Notes: a model not told the origin generated them from the sequence alone. Numbered from the stretch's first letter, positions 7,863 through 17,022 are shown. The stretch: 44,174 bases of DNA from Acetobacteraceae bacterium (GCA_009693865.1 SHWL01000017.1:1-44174), one strand, 5' to 3'. Program-made: numbers and translations.

Positions 7863-9506
7863 CTACTTCTTCCAGGGCGCTTCGTCCGGGCGGGGAATCC
7901 GCTCGAACACGTCGCCAAGCTCGTGCCGCCCAGGAATGGCGGTGAATTTGCCGGCCTTGCGGGCGTTGATGGCATAGTAGCCCATGCCTTCGATGATCGG
8001 CACCGCGGTCCAGGTTTCCGACACCAGTTCCACCATGCGGTCGGTCAACGCGGTGCGTTTCACCGGATCGCGCTCGGCGAGCAAGTCCTTGTAGACCGCC
8101 GCGAATGCCTGACAGGCCGCTTCGCAGATGGTTTTGTCGCCGATCAAATGCTGCTCGCTGTCCGCCGCGAAGGATGCCTCGAAGCGCCAGGGCATGTCGG
8201 GGCGGCCGACGGTCCGGTACATCGAGGCACCGCCGGCAAGAAGCGCCTGATCGCCTCGGACCAGCGGCGCGAACGAGCCCCATTCGTAATGCCTGAGTTT
8301 CACCCGCACGCCGATCTTGGTCCACATATCGGCGACGGCGGTGCCGATATCGACCATGAACTGCGTCCCCGGCAGCGCGGTATTGGCGAAGTTCAATTCG
8401 AAGCCGTTTGGATAACCTTCTTCGGTCAATATCTTCTTCGCCAGGACGGGATCGTAACGGAATGCGTCATCCGACCATTTCCGCCATTTGGCGGCGTCAA
8501 AATATTCCGTGTAGCCAAAGGCATCGAACGGATAGGGCATGCTGGCCTTACCGTTCATGACATGATCGATGATCTGCTGCCGATCGATCGCCAGCGACAG
8601 AGCCCGCCTGACGCGCGGATTGGCGACCGGGCTGTCTTTGAACGCTGGCAAATAGGAGCCCCAGAACTGAAACAGCGCCTGCATCGTTCCGGGAACCGAC
8701 AGCACTTCCAGCCCGCCGCGGGCGGCACCGATCATCGACTCCGGCCCAATCGAGGCGATCCCGGCCTCACCGGTGCGCGTCATCGCCACGCGCGTGCTTT
8801 CTTCGGGCACCAGCAGAATATGCAGTTCCTTGAAATGCGGCGTGCCGCGCCAGTGCGGTCCGGCCACCGCTTCGAACTCGATGCGATCTCCCGGGACGCT
8901 ACGCGTGAAGCGCCACGGGCCACTGCCAACGGGCTTGCGGCGAAATTCTTCCTCTCCCACGCGCTCGATATACGCCTTGGGCATGATCGCGCCTTCGGCC
9001 GCCACCGCGCGGCTGAGCAGCGCCGGCAACCCGATCTGCGGCGTGACGGTCGTGACGCGGAACGTGAGGTCGTCGCTGACGTCGATGCTTTTGATCGTCC
9101 TGCGGAACGAGGCCGCCGCCGACGCCAAGGAGTTCGGTGCCATCTGCCGCCGCAAACTGAATTGCGCGTCATGCGCGGTCAGCGGATCGCCATTATGAAA
9201 CTTCTGGCCCGGCCGGATATGGAACGTCCACGTCAGCCCGTCCTCCGACAATTCCCATCTCTCCGCCACTCCTGGGCCGGTCCCGCCCTTTTCGATGTTG
9301 AAGCCGATCAACGCATCGTACATCGCCGCCTGGTAGGTCGCGTTGCCCGGCCGTGCTTCCAGAATCGGATCCATGGTCTGAGCGGCGAGCGACTCCACCG
9401 CGAAAATCAGCGTGCCCTTTTGTGTCTGGGCTTGGAGCGGGCTCCACGCGGCGGCCGCGATCGACATCGCGAACGCCCAACCCATCACGGCCTGCCGATG
9501 TCCCAT
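7863..9506 (-). CDS. ABC transporter substrate-binding protein, family 5 (peptide type)
   Basis: Periplasmic solute-binding protein of 547 residues and first gene of the five-gene operon. A Sec signal peptide is clear: hydrophobic stretch AFAMSIAAAAWSPLQAQ with cleavage likely after the AQA near residue 27. The SBP family 5 signature is in GVAERWELSEDGLTWTFHIR and FHNGDPLTAHDAQFSLRR, followed by GSGPWRFTRSVPGDRIEF, VRRALSLAIDRQQIIDHVM and AKKILTEEGYPNGFEL. ATG 9506 has GGAGGA about 5 nt upstream. It is related to, but distinct from, the dead family 5 gene at 33497. Substrate class is inferred only as small peptide or similar. Confidence 0.93.
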   Translation of the reverse strand: MGHRQAVMGWAFAMSIAAAAWSPLQAQTQKGTLIFAVESLAAQTMDPILEARPGNATYQAAMYDALIGFNIEKGGTGPGVAERWELSEDGLTWTFHIRPGQKFHNGDPLTAHDAQFSLRRQMAPNSLASAAASFRRTIKSIDVSDDLTFRVTTVTPQIGLPALLSRAVAAEGAIMPKAYIERVGEEEFRRKPVGSGPWRFTRSVPGDRIEFEAVAGPHWRGTPHFKELHILLVPEESTRVAMTRTGEAGIASIGPESMIGAARGGLEVLSVPGTMQALFQFWGSYLPAFKDSPVANPRVRRALSLAIDRQQIIDHVMNGKASMPYPFDAFGYTEYFDAAKWRKWSDDAFRYDPVLAKKILTEEGYPNGFELNFANTALPGTQFMVDIGTAVADMWTKIGVRVKLRHYEWGSFAPLVRGDQALLAGGASMYRTVGRPDMPWRFEASFAADSEQHLIGDKTICEAACQAFAAVYKDLLAERDPVKRTALTDRMVELVSETWTAVPIIEGMGYYAINARKAGKFTAIPGRHELGDVFERIPRPDEAPWKK

Positions 9507-9589
9507 GGTTTCCTCCGCCGATTCTTGCCCGTCAACGGGCGGGACGTTAGATCATTCCCGGCGCATCTGAAATCGGGCAACCCCGCATC

Positions 9590-9774
9590 CAGCAGTTCTC
9601 ATTTTGGCCGCGTCAACCCATTTTCGTCATCCCCGGGCCCGTCCCGGGGACCGGTCGCGGCACGAAGCTTCGGCCTTGAGTGCCATTTTGGCCCAGTGCG
9701 TGCCACTTCCGGTCACCGGGACGAGCCCGGTGATGACGTTTTCGAAATGAGCGCGGCCAAAATGAGAACTGCTG
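9590..9774. mobile_element. 185-bp MITE with 23-bp perfect TIRs and 9-bp target duplication
   Basis: Terminal inverted repeats are identical over 23 nt (9590-9612 against 9752-9774, beginning CAGCAGTTCTCATTTTGG). The flanks are the direct repeat CCCCGCATC at 9581-9589 and 9775-9783, exactly abutting the element, as expected of a transposition target duplication. Inside (about 9625-9738) is a diverged copy of the CGTCAT...ATGACG palindrome family. There is no coding capacity. It sits between the divergent ABC operon and tctB genes, where it may separate or alter their promoters. A 9-bp duplication is used by several DDE families (for example IS4- or IS256-like), so the mobilising transposase cannot be named. 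Confidence 0.88.
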
Positions 9775-9838
9775 CCCCGCATCGGCTATCCGGCTGCCCC
9801 CACCACGTGTACAATCTGGCCGGAATTCGGGGGGACGG

Positions 9839-10297
9839 ATGATAAGGCGCATAAAGGGCAGTCAGGATCTGACCGCCGGGGCGATGTTCGTGGCGATCGG
9901 ATTACTTGCGATCGTGGTCGGACGCGATTACCCCCTCGGGTCGTGGCAGCGTCCGGGAACCGGCGTATTGCCGATGATATTGGCCTGGTGCCTTGTCGGC
10001 ATCGGAGGGGTCATCACGATCAAGGGCCTCCTGATCAGGGGCGCGGGCCTTTTGGACGGCGTGTGGGCGTGGCGCCCGGTTATCATGGTGACCCTGGCGG
10101 GCCTCGCCTTCGCGCTACTGGTGAACGATGGCGGCCTCGTGGTCTCCATGGTGGTATCGATGGCGATCTGTGCTGCTGGAACCCCGGAAACAAGATGGCG
10201 AGAGTTCGCGATCTTCTCGGTGATCATGGTCGTGATCGGGGTCGCGTTGTTCATCAAAGGTTTAGGCATGCCGATCAAGGTGTTCCCATGGAACTGA
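9839..10297 (+). CDS. tctB: Tripartite tricarboxylate transporter small subunit TctB (system 1)
   Basis: Small integral membrane subunit, 152 residues, four predicted hydrophobic segments: AGAMFVAIGLLAIVVGRDYP, TGVLPMILAWCLVGIGGVI, the central PVIMVTLAGLAFALLV, and a C-terminal FSVIMVVIGVALFIKGLG. The DUF1468/TctB layout, with the early SQDL motif and GxGxLP, is clear. The ATG follows GGGGGACGG. The 3' end overlaps tctA by 10 nt, the usual coupling in TTT operons. Its function is to complete the membrane complex with TctA; the substrate depends on the Bug-type binding protein encoded downstream. Confidence 0.9.
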   Translation: MIRRIKGSQDLTAGAMFVAIGLLAIVVGRDYPLGSWQRPGTGVLPMILAWCLVGIGGVITIKGLLIRGAGLLDGVWAWRPVIMVTLAGLAFALLVNDGGLVVSMVVSMAICAAGTPETRWREFAIFSVIMVVIGVALFIKGLGMPIKVFPWN

Positions 10298-11796
10298 GCG
10301 ATCTTTTCGCCAATCTCTCGCTCGGTTTTTCCGTCGCGCTGTCGCCCGGCAACGTCTTCTGGTGCCTGACGGGTGCGCTGGTCGGCACCGCCATCGGCGT
10401 GCTGCCTGGCGTTGGGCCCGTCGCCACCATGGCCCTGCTGTTGCCCACGACGTATTATTTGCCGCCGGAAGGCGCGCTGATCATGCTCGCCGGTATTTAT
10501 TACGGTGCGCAATATGGCGGTTCGACCACGGCGATATTGATCAATCTGCCCGGCGAGAGCAGTAGCGTCGTGACTGTTCTCGATGGCTATCAAATGGCGA
10601 AACAGGGGCGCGCGGGAGCCGCGCTCGCCATCTCCGCGATCGGCTCGTTTTTCGCCGGCTGTGTCGCGACCATCGTCATCGCGGTCGCCGCGCCGCCGCT
10701 GACCCTGGTGGCCCAGAAATTCGCCCCGGCGGATTATTGCTCGCTGATGGTACTGGGCCTGGTCTTCGCCATCGTGCTGGCGCGAGGCTCCATCCTTAAA
10801 GCATTCGGGATGGTATTCCTCGGCATGTTGCTTGGTCTGGTCGGCACCGACGTCAATACCGGCAATCTCCGCTATTCCTTCGGCATCAGCGACCTGTTCG
10901 ACGGGATCGGGTTCGTGCCGCTGGTCATGGGACTGTTCGGCATGGCCGAGATCATGGCCAACATGACCAGCACCGAACGGCGCGACCTTGTCACCGCCAA
11001 GGTCACCGGATTGATGCCGACCCGGGAGGATCTCAAGACCAGTGCCATGCCCATCCTCCGCGGCACGGTCCTTGGCGGTTTCCTGGGGATTCTGCCGGGC
11101 GGCGGCGCGGTGCTGGCGTCCTTCTCGGCCTATACGCTGGAAAAGAAGCTCGCCAAGGATCCGTCGCGATTCGGCCACGGCGCGATCGAGGGCGTGGCGG
11201 GGCCGGAAGCGGCCAACAACGCCGCCGCGCAAACGTCGTTCATTCCGATGCTGACATTGGGCATTCCGTCCAACGCGGTGATGGCGATGATGATCGGCGG
11301 GATGATGATCCACGGCATTGTTCCCGGACCGCAGGTGATGCAGGAACGGCCGGGATTGTTCTGGGGCATGATCGCCAGCATGTGGGTTGGCAATCTCATG
11401 CTGATCGTGCTGAACCTGCCGATGATCGGCCTTTGGGTGCGGATGTTGATGGTGCCGTACCGGCTGCTGTCGGTCGCCATCCTGTTTTTCTGCTGCATCG
11501 GCGTTTACAGCCTGAACAATTCCGCCAACGAGGTGCTGTTCATCGCCGCCTTTGGCCTGCTTGGCTATTTGTTCTTCAAGCTCGATTGCGAACCGGCCCC
11601 GCTGTTGCTTGGCTTCATTCTGGGACCACTGCTGGAAGTTTACATGCGCCGGGCGATGCTGCTGTCCCGCGGCGACGCGATGGTGTTCCTGGAACGGCCT
11701 TTGTCGCTCAGCTTCCTGGTGCTGGCGGGTCTTTTGCTGGCGATCGTTTTGCTGCCAAATATCCGCAAAGCCAGGGAGGTGGCGTTTGTCGAATAG
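10288..11796 (+). CDS. tctA: Tripartite tricarboxylate transporter large permease TctA (system 1)
   Basis: Large membrane subunit, 502 residues, standard for TctA. Start MELSDLFANLSLGFSVAL at ATG 10288 overlaps tctB; the frame is open upstream but carries no TctA homology there. Family motifs: GVLPGVGPVATMALLLPTTY, GIYYGAQYGGSTTAILINLP (the Gly-rich re-entrant region), GDxxxxM-type KQGRAGAALAISAIGSF, a second GFLGILPGGGAVLASFSAYT and AAQTSFIPMLTLGIPSNAV. The two LPG repeats reflect the internal duplication of the family. It is secondary, ion-driven uptake of carboxylates or related acids; the exact substrate is unknown. Confidence 0.94.
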   Translation: MELSDLFANLSLGFSVALSPGNVFWCLTGALVGTAIGVLPGVGPVATMALLLPTTYYLPPEGALIMLAGIYYGAQYGGSTTAILINLPGESSSVVTVLDGYQMAKQGRAGAALAISAIGSFFAGCVATIVIAVAAPPLTLVAQKFAPADYCSLMVLGLVFAIVLARGSILKAFGMVFLGMLLGLVGTDVNTGNLRYSFGISDLFDGIGFVPLVMGLFGMAEIMANMTSTERRDLVTAKVTGLMPTREDLKTSAMPILRGTVLGGFLGILPGGGAVLASFSAYTLEKKLAKDPSRFGHGAIEGVAGPEAANNAAAQTSFIPMLTLGIPSNAVMAMMIGGMMIHGIVPGPQVMQERPGLFWGMIASMWVGNLMLIVLNLPMIGLWVRMLMVPYRLLSVAILFFCCIGVYSLNNSANEVLFIAAFGLLGYLFFKLDCEPAPLLLGFILGPLLEVYMRRAMLLSRGDAMVFLERPLSLSFLVLAGLLLAIVLLPNIRKAREVAFVE

Positions 11797-11835
11797 ATCG
11801 TCAGAGCCGAACCGCCGAATGCAAAAGGAATCGAC

Positions 11836-12813
11836 ATGCGACGCCGTTTATTACTGAGTTTGGGGGGAGCCGCCTCGGCTGCGGCGATTCTCCGGAATGG
11901 AACCGCGCGCGCTCAGGCACAAAACTGGCCTGACAGGCCGGTCAAGCTGCTCCTGCCTTATGCGCCCGGCGGAGCGACCGACCTCATGGGCCGGCCCTGG
12001 GCCGAAAAACTGTCCCAGGCCTTCGGCCAGCAATTCGTCATTGAGAACCGCGGCGGCGCGGGCGGCATGATCGGGACTGAGGCCGCCGCGAAATCGCCGC
12101 CCGACGGCTACACGCTGTTCTTCGCGCCCGGCGCGACGCTGACCACTCTGCCGATCCTGCGAAAGACGCCGTACGACCCGATCAAAAGCTTCACGCCCAT
12201 CGCGCGCATGGGCGATCTGGTGTGCGGCTTCGTGATCAATCCCGCGGCCGGCCCGAAGACGCTTCACGAAACGATCGCATACGCGAAACAAAATCCGGGC
12301 AAGCTGGCTTTCGGGTCGGCTGGGCTTGGAACCTCCAGCCAGATGCGGATCGAAATGCTGAAGTTCCGTGCGAAGGTCGACATCCTGCACGTACCCTACC
12401 GCGGCAGCGCCGACGCGCTTAACGATCTGCTGCCGAACACGGTGCAGATGATGAACGAGATCAACGTTCTGCCGCACGTGAAGGCGGGCAAGCTGATCCT
12501 GCTGAACATCAATTATCCGACCCGCCATCCCGAGTTTCCGGATGTGGCCACATTGACCGAACTGGGCCTTCCGGACTCCGACGTGCCGGTTTGGTTTTCG
12601 CTGCTGGCACCGGCCGGCACGCCGATGGCGATCGTCGAAAAACTCAATGCCAAGGCGCGCGAGATCGCCGCGTCCGACGACATGAAGGCGCGGATGCGGG
12701 CGATCAACGTCGTCATTCCCCTGCAATCGCCGGAGCAGATCGCCCAGCACCTGGTCGCGGACATCGCGGCGACCGGCAATTTGATTCGCGACGCGAATAT
12801 CAAACTGGAATAG
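11836..12813 (+). CDS. Bug/TctC-family periplasmic binding protein (system 1)
   Basis: Periplasmic binding protein of the TTT (Bug) family, 325 residues. The N-terminus MRRRLLLSLGGAASAAAIL is Tat-like, with an Arg-rich start and cleavage near ARAQA. Bug motifs: WPDRPVKLLLPYAPGGATDL, FGQQFVIENRGGAGGMIG, AAAKSPPDGYTLFF, KTPYDPIKSFTPIARMG, and PYRGSADALNDLLPNTVQMM. Bug proteins bind the substrate carboxylate through two water-coordinating loops in the first of these regions. The gene follows tctA by 39 nt, with AAGGA before the ATG. A short hairpin lies directly after the stop. Confidence 0.93.
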   Translation: MRRRLLLSLGGAASAAAILRNGTARAQAQNWPDRPVKLLLPYAPGGATDLMGRPWAEKLSQAFGQQFVIENRGGAGGMIGTEAAAKSPPDGYTLFFAPGATLTTLPILRKTPYDPIKSFTPIARMGDLVCGFVINPAAGPKTLHETIAYAKQNPGKLAFGSAGLGTSSQMRIEMLKFRAKVDILHVPYRGSADALNDLLPNTVQMMNEINVLPHVKAGKLILLNINYPTRHPEFPDVATLTELGLPDSDVPVWFSLLAPAGTPMAIVEKLNAKAREIAASDDMKARMRAINVVIPLQSPEQIAQHLVADIAATGNLIRDANIKLE

Positions 12814-12829
12814 GTGGCGGTCGCGCCAC
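12814..12829. terminator. Hairpin between convergent binding-protein genes
   Basis: Perfect 6-bp stem GTGGCG / CGCCAC with a GTCG loop fills the 19-nt gap between the convergent stops at 12813 and 12833. Its position suits a bidirectional transcription barrier, but there is no U-tract on either side, so intrinsic termination would be weak. Confidence 0.4.
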
Positions 12830-12832
12830 TTA

Positions 12833-13810
12833 TCATTCCATCCGCAGGTTCAACTGCTTCACCAGTTTTCCGTAACGCTCGAAATCGGACCGTAGCGTGG
12901 CGGTCAGTTCCTCCGGCGTGCCGGGATTGGGCGCCAGTGCCATCTTGGCCAAATGCGCCCGCAGGTCCGGCTCGCGGGCGACCTTGTTCAGCTCTTCGGC
13001 GAATTTCCGCACGATCGCGGGCGGCGTTCCGACGGGTGCGAAGATGCCGAACCAGGCCAGGAAGTCCAGCTCGGGGTAAACTTCCTTGAGCACGGGCACA
13101 TCGGGAAAAGCCGCCAGGCGCGCGCGGTCGAGCACCGCCAGCAGTTTGCCCTTGCCAGCGGACACATGCGGCAAGGTGTTGGGATCGGCGTGGATCTGCA
13201 CGACGCCGGCCAGGAAATCGGCCAACGATTCGCCGCCGCCGCGATACGGCACATGCAGGATATCGACGCCGGCCTGCAACTTGAATGCCTCGCACAACAG
13301 GTGCCCCTGCGATCCGAATCCCGCCGTGCCCCAACTCAATTTGCCCGGATTTTGTTTGGCATGCGCCACGAGTTCCTTGATGGAGTTCGCCGGTACGGAC
13401 GGATGCACCGCGAACAACAACGTACCGTCGGTGAATTGGCTGACCGGCATGAAATCCTTGATCGGATCGTAAGGCGTTTTGCGCAGATGCGGCAGAATGA
13501 CCATCGACAGCGCGGGCGTGACGACGAACGTATAACCGTCCGGCGGCGATTTCATCGCGGCTTCCAAGCCAAGCGCGCCGGACGCGCCGCCTCGATTCTC
13601 GATGACGAATTGCTGGCCCAGAGCGCGCGACAGACGCTCGGCGAAGGGCCGCATGGAATTGTCCGCCGACCCGCCCGGCGCGAAATTCACCAGAAGTTTC
13701 ACCGGCTTGTTGGGCCAGCTTTGATCCGCGGTCTGGGCTTGAACCGCCCGGTCGCCGGTCGCCAAAGCGGCCAATCCGCCCGCGGTCAATTGTCTTCTGC
13801 CAATCCGCAT
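12833..13810 (-). CDS. Bug/TctC-family periplasmic binding protein (reverse-oriented, between the two TTT systems)
   Basis: Third Bug-family binding protein, 325 residues, transcribed against its neighbours. MRIGRRQLTAGGLAALATGD looks like a Tat-type leader (Arg-Arg then hydrophobic), cleaved near VQAQT. Family motifs: WPNKPVKLLVNFAPGGSADN, LGQQFVIENRGGASGALG, AAMKSPPDGYTFVV, KTPYDPIKDFMPVSQFT and VPYRGGGESLADFLAGVVQI. ATG 13810 has GGAG 7 nt upstream; a longer frame upstream has no homology. No tctAB pair of its own is adjacent, so it probably docks on one of the flanking TctA proteins or acts as an orphan sensor or receptor, as many Bug proteins do. Confidence 0.92.
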   Translation of the reverse strand: MRIGRRQLTAGGLAALATGDRAVQAQTADQSWPNKPVKLLVNFAPGGSADNSMRPFAERLSRALGQQFVIENRGGASGALGLEAAMKSPPDGYTFVVTPALSMVILPHLRKTPYDPIKDFMPVSQFTDGTLLFAVHPSVPANSIKELVAHAKQNPGKLSWGTAGFGSQGHLLCEAFKLQAGVDILHVPYRGGGESLADFLAGVVQIHADPNTLPHVSAGKGKLLAVLDRARLAAFPDVPVLKEVYPELDFLAWFGIFAPVGTPPAIVRKFAEELNKVAREPDLRAHLAKMALAPNPGTPEELTATLRSDFERYGKLVKQLNLRME

Positions 13811-14056
13811 GTCCGTCTCCGTCAAAGGTTCTCGTTGGTTCGCTTCCGGGACACGCGCGGAACCACGCAAATCGAAGCCCGGGCCGCCTGATTGGAAATC
13901 GCTGTAAAGGACTCCTGGTCCCACGCCAAGATCACCGAAGGGCGAATAAGATTGATGTTTGTCAATAAAAACGCTCTACTTGGCCATCCGATGAACGCCA
14001 TGCTAGGAGGCTGGCGCCATCCGGACCCAGTGCCGGACGCCCTCATGGAGTTGCCA

Positions 14057-15034
14057 ATGTTTTGTCGTTTTGTCGTGGCCGCGATGCTGGCTGCCGGCCT
14101 GCTGGCCGGTGACGCGTGCGCGCAGGCGAATTATCCAACCAAACCGGTTCGCATGATTGTGTCCTTCGCGGTTGGCGGCCCGACGGACCTCGTCGCGCGC
14201 GTAGTCGCCGCGAAGCTGTCCGAATCTCTTGGCCAGCAGTTCGTCGTCGAGAACCGCCCAGGGGCCGGGGGGAATATCGGAGCGGACATGGTATCGAAGG
14301 CAGCGCCGGACGGATACACGTTGCTGATGGCGACTGTGTCCACGCATGCGACCAATCCACTGCTGTATAAAAAGATTCCCTATGATCCGGTCACCGGATT
14401 CACCCCCATCGGCCAGGTGGGCATCACGCCGATCGTGCTCGTGGTGCACCCGTCGCTCCCTGTGACGGACGTCAAGGGTCTGATTGAATTAATCAAGAAC
14501 AACCCCGGGAAATATTCATACGGCTCCTCCGGCCTGGGTTCGATTCTGCAACTTTGCGGCGAGCATTTCCGCGCTTTGGCTGGCGGCATCGATTACGTGC
14601 ACGTGCCGTACCGCGGCTCGGCGCCGATGATGAACGACCTTGTCGCCGGTCAAATTCCGATCGCGTTCGATGGCACGCCAAGCGCGATGCCGCAGATCGA
14701 GGCCAAAGCGATCCGGGTGCTCGCCACCGGCACGCAGACGCGCGCGCGTCAGTTGCCGGATGTGCCGACCTTGGCGGAACTGGGATTTCCGAGCTTCGAT
14801 TGTTACACCTGGAACGCCATTTTCGCGCCGCCGAAAACACCCGAGCCGATCGTCAAAAAGTTAAATGAGGCGATTCAGAAGCTGGTTGACGATCCGCCGA
14901 CGTTCAAACGATTGCAGGAACTCGGCATCGATCCGACTCCCAAACAAACCCCGGCGATGCTGGAAGCCCTGGTGAAGGCGGAGCTGGCGAAGTGGGCGCC
15001 CGTCGCCAAAGCCACCGGCGTGCAACTCGATTAA
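14057..15034 (+). CDS. Bug/TctC-family periplasmic binding protein (system 2)
   Basis: Binding protein of the second TTT operon, 325 residues, here encoded first. The Sec leader FCRFVVAAMLAAGLLAGDAC ends near CAQAN. Family motifs: YPTKPVRMIVSFAVGGPTDL, LGQQFVVENRPGAGGNIG, VSKAAPDGYTLLMATV, KKIPYDPVTGFTPIGQVG, VPYRGSAPMMNDLVAGQI. ATG 14057 is preferred because GGAG at 14047-14050 lies 6 nt upstream. The C-terminal KWAPVAKATGVQLD is also typical. The 246-nt gap to the divergent gene at 13810 must hold promoters for both; I could not fix a convincing -35/-10 pair there. Confidence 0.93.
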   Translation: MFCRFVVAAMLAAGLLAGDACAQANYPTKPVRMIVSFAVGGPTDLVARVVAAKLSESLGQQFVVENRPGAGGNIGADMVSKAAPDGYTLLMATVSTHATNPLLYKKIPYDPVTGFTPIGQVGITPIVLVVHPSLPVTDVKGLIELIKNNPGKYSYGSSGLGSILQLCGEHFRALAGGIDYVHVPYRGSAPMMNDLVAGQIPIAFDGTPSAMPQIEAKAIRVLATGTQTRARQLPDVPTLAELGFPSFDCYTWNAIFAPPKTPEPIVKKLNEAIQKLVDDPPTFKRLQELGIDPTPKQTPAMLEALVKAELAKWAPVAKATGVQLD

Positions 15035-15043
15035 GGAATATAA

Positions 15044-15514
15044 GTGGTCCGTATTCGCAATTCTCAGGATCTCGCCGCCGGCCTGTTCTTGATCCTCGTG
15101 GCGGTGCTGGCACTGGTGTTCAGCAACAACCTGCCAACCGGCAAACTGCTGAACATGGGCGCGGGCTATGTGCCCCGCACGCTGGCCTGGATGCTGGGTG
15201 GGCTTGGAATCATCGTCGCCGCGCGAGGCTTCACCACGGACGCGCCCCACGATGGACCCGCGTTGACCGATTGGGCCTGGCGGCCGCTGCTGGCGCTGAC
15301 CGCGTCGATCCTTGTGTTCGCCTTTCTGCTGGAATGGGTTGGCCTGGCGATCTGCGTTCTCATCACCGTCGCCGTGTCCGGGCTCGCCGCGCCGGGCATC
15401 CGGTTGACACAGTCGTTGGCGGTGGGCGCCGCACTGGCCACCTTGTCGGTGCTTCTGTTCATCGTGGGCCTCGGTTTGCCGATGCATGTCTGGCCGGAGT
15501 TCGGTGGCCGATGA
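15044..15514 (+). CDS. tctB: Tripartite tricarboxylate transporter small subunit TctB (system 2)
   Basis: 156-residue TctB-type subunit with four hydrophobic segments: DLAAGLFLILVAVLALVFSN, VPRTLAWMLGGLGIIVAARG, the central LALTASILVFAFLLEWVGLA, and a final ATLSVLLFIVGLGLPMHVW. The start is GTG 15044 with AAGGA 6 nt upstream, 10 nt after the binding-protein stop. It overlaps tctA by 4 nt (ATGA). It shares the SQDLAAG N-terminal pattern with the system 1 TctB, fitting an old duplication of the whole transporter. Confidence 0.9.
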   Translation: MVRIRNSQDLAAGLFLILVAVLALVFSNNLPTGKLLNMGAGYVPRTLAWMLGGLGIIVAARGFTTDAPHDGPALTDWAWRPLLALTASILVFAFLLEWVGLAICVLITVAVSGLAAPGIRLTQSLAVGAALATLSVLLFIVGLGLPMHVWPEFGGR

Positions 15515-17022
15515 GCGAATTATTCTCCAACCTGGCGTTAGGCTTTTCCGTCGCCGGCACCCTCAATAACCTGTTCTTCTGCTTCGTTGGCGCCATGCTC
15601 GGCACGCTGATCGGCGTGCTACCGGGGATCGGCCCGCTCGCCACGCTGGCGATGCTGCTGCCGATCACCTTTCAGTTGCCGCCGGAAGGCGCGCTGATCA
15701 TGCTGGCCGGTATCTTCTATGGCGCGCAGTACGGCGGCTCGACCACATCGATCCTGATCAACGTGCCCGGCGAGTCCTCGTCCGTCGTGACGGCGCTGGA
15801 CGGACACGCGATGGCCAAACAGGGACGCGCGGGTTCCGCGCTCGCGATCGCCGCCATCGGCTCCTTCTTCGCGGGCTGCGTGGCCACCGTCCTCATCGCG
15901 GTCGCCGGCCCGCCGTTGGCCAGCATCGCGCAAAAATTCGGCGCGGCGGAGTATTTCTCGCTGATGGTGTTCGGACTTGTCGGCGCGGTGGTGCTGGCCT
16001 CCGGCTCCGTCATCAAGGCCGTCTCGATGATCATCCTTGGCCTGCTGCTTGGCCTCGTGGGCCTCGATGTCACATCGGGACAGGGACGGTTCACGTTCGG
16101 CATTCCCGAGCTTTCGGATGGGATCGGCTTCGTCACGGTCTCGTTGGGTCTGTTCGGAATCGCGGAGATCGTGACCAATCTCGAACGCGCCAGTAAACAC
16201 GGCCGCGATGAGATCGCGCCGGTCCACAGCCTGATGCCGACGCGCCAGGATATGCGAGAATCCTGGCCGGCGATTTTGCGCGGCACCTTCGTGGGCAGCC
16301 TGCTGGGCATTTTGCCGGGTGGTGGCGCTGTGCTGGCATCGTTCAGCGCCTACACGTTGGAGAAGAAGGTCGCCAAAGATCCCTCGCGCTTCGGCAAGGG
16401 CGCGATCGAGGGCGTCGCCGGTCCGGAATCGGCCAACAACGCCGCGGCACAAACATCGTTCATCCCGATGCTGACTTTGGGCATTCCGTCCAATGCGGTG
16501 ATGGCGTTGATGATCGGCGCCATGATGATCCAGGGCATTACTCCCGGCCCGCAGGTCATGACGAAACAGCCCGCGCTGTTCTGGGGCATCGTGGCATCGA
16601 TGTGGATCGGCAACCTGATGCTGGTGATCATCAACCTGCCGCTGGTCGGGATGTGGATCCGCCTGCTTCGGGTGCCCTACGAAATGCTGTTCCCGGCGAT
16701 CATCGTCTTTTGCTCGATCGGCATTTACAGCCTGAACAATTCCACCACCGACGTGTTGTTCACCGCCGGTTTCGGCCTCATCGGATATTTGTTCGTCAAA
16801 CTCGGGTTCGAGGCCGCGCCCTTGCTGCTGGGCTTCGTGCTCGGACCGTTGATGGAGGAAAACCTCCGCCGCGCCATGACCATATCGCGCGGCGATCCCA
16901 TGACTTTCATCGACCGGCCCATCAGTCTTGGGTTGCTGGTCGCCTCGCTCGCCCTGCTGGCGATCGTGATCGCGCCGTCCGTGCGGCGCACGCGCGAGGC
17001 CGCGTTTCAGGAAGAAGGATAA
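15511..17022 (+). CDS. tctA: Tripartite tricarboxylate transporter large permease TctA (system 2)
   Basis: 503-residue TctA closely parallel to the system 1 protein along its length: MSELFSNLALGFSVAGTLNN, GVLPGIGPLATLAMLLPITF, GIFYGAQYGGSTTSILINVP, GSLLGILPGGGAVLASFSAY and AAQTSFIPMLTLGIPSNAVM. The ATG at 15511 overlaps the tctB stop. The gene order here (binding protein first, permease last) differs from system 1 (binding protein last), so the two operons were not copied as a simple tandem unit, or were rearranged since. Confidence 0.94.
   Translation: MSELFSNLALGFSVAGTLNNLFFCFVGAMLGTLIGVLPGIGPLATLAMLLPITFQLPPEGALIMLAGIFYGAQYGGSTTSILINVPGESSSVVTALDGHAMAKQGRAGSALAIAAIGSFFAGCVATVLIAVAGPPLASIAQKFGAAEYFSLMVFGLVGAVVLASGSVIKAVSMIILGLLLGLVGLDVTSGQGRFTFGIPELSDGIGFVTVSLGLFGIAEIVTNLERASKHGRDEIAPVHSLMPTRQDMRESWPAILRGTFVGSLLGILPGGGAVLASFSAYTLEKKVAKDPSRFGKGAIEGVAGPESANNAAAQTSFIPMLTLGIPSNAVMALMIGAMMIQGITPGPQVMTKQPALFWGIVASMWIGNLMLVIINLPLVGMWIRLLRVPYEMLFPAIIVFCSIGIYSLNNSTTDVLFTAGFGLIGYLFVKLGFEAAPLLLGFVLGPLMEENLRRAMTISRGDPMTFIDRPISLGLLVASLALLAIVIAPSVRRTREAAFQEEG

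Noticed and set aside
7830..9842. A long plus-strand open frame opposite the binding-protein gene
   Set aside because: Same reason: shadow of the family 5 binding protein in high-GC DNA.
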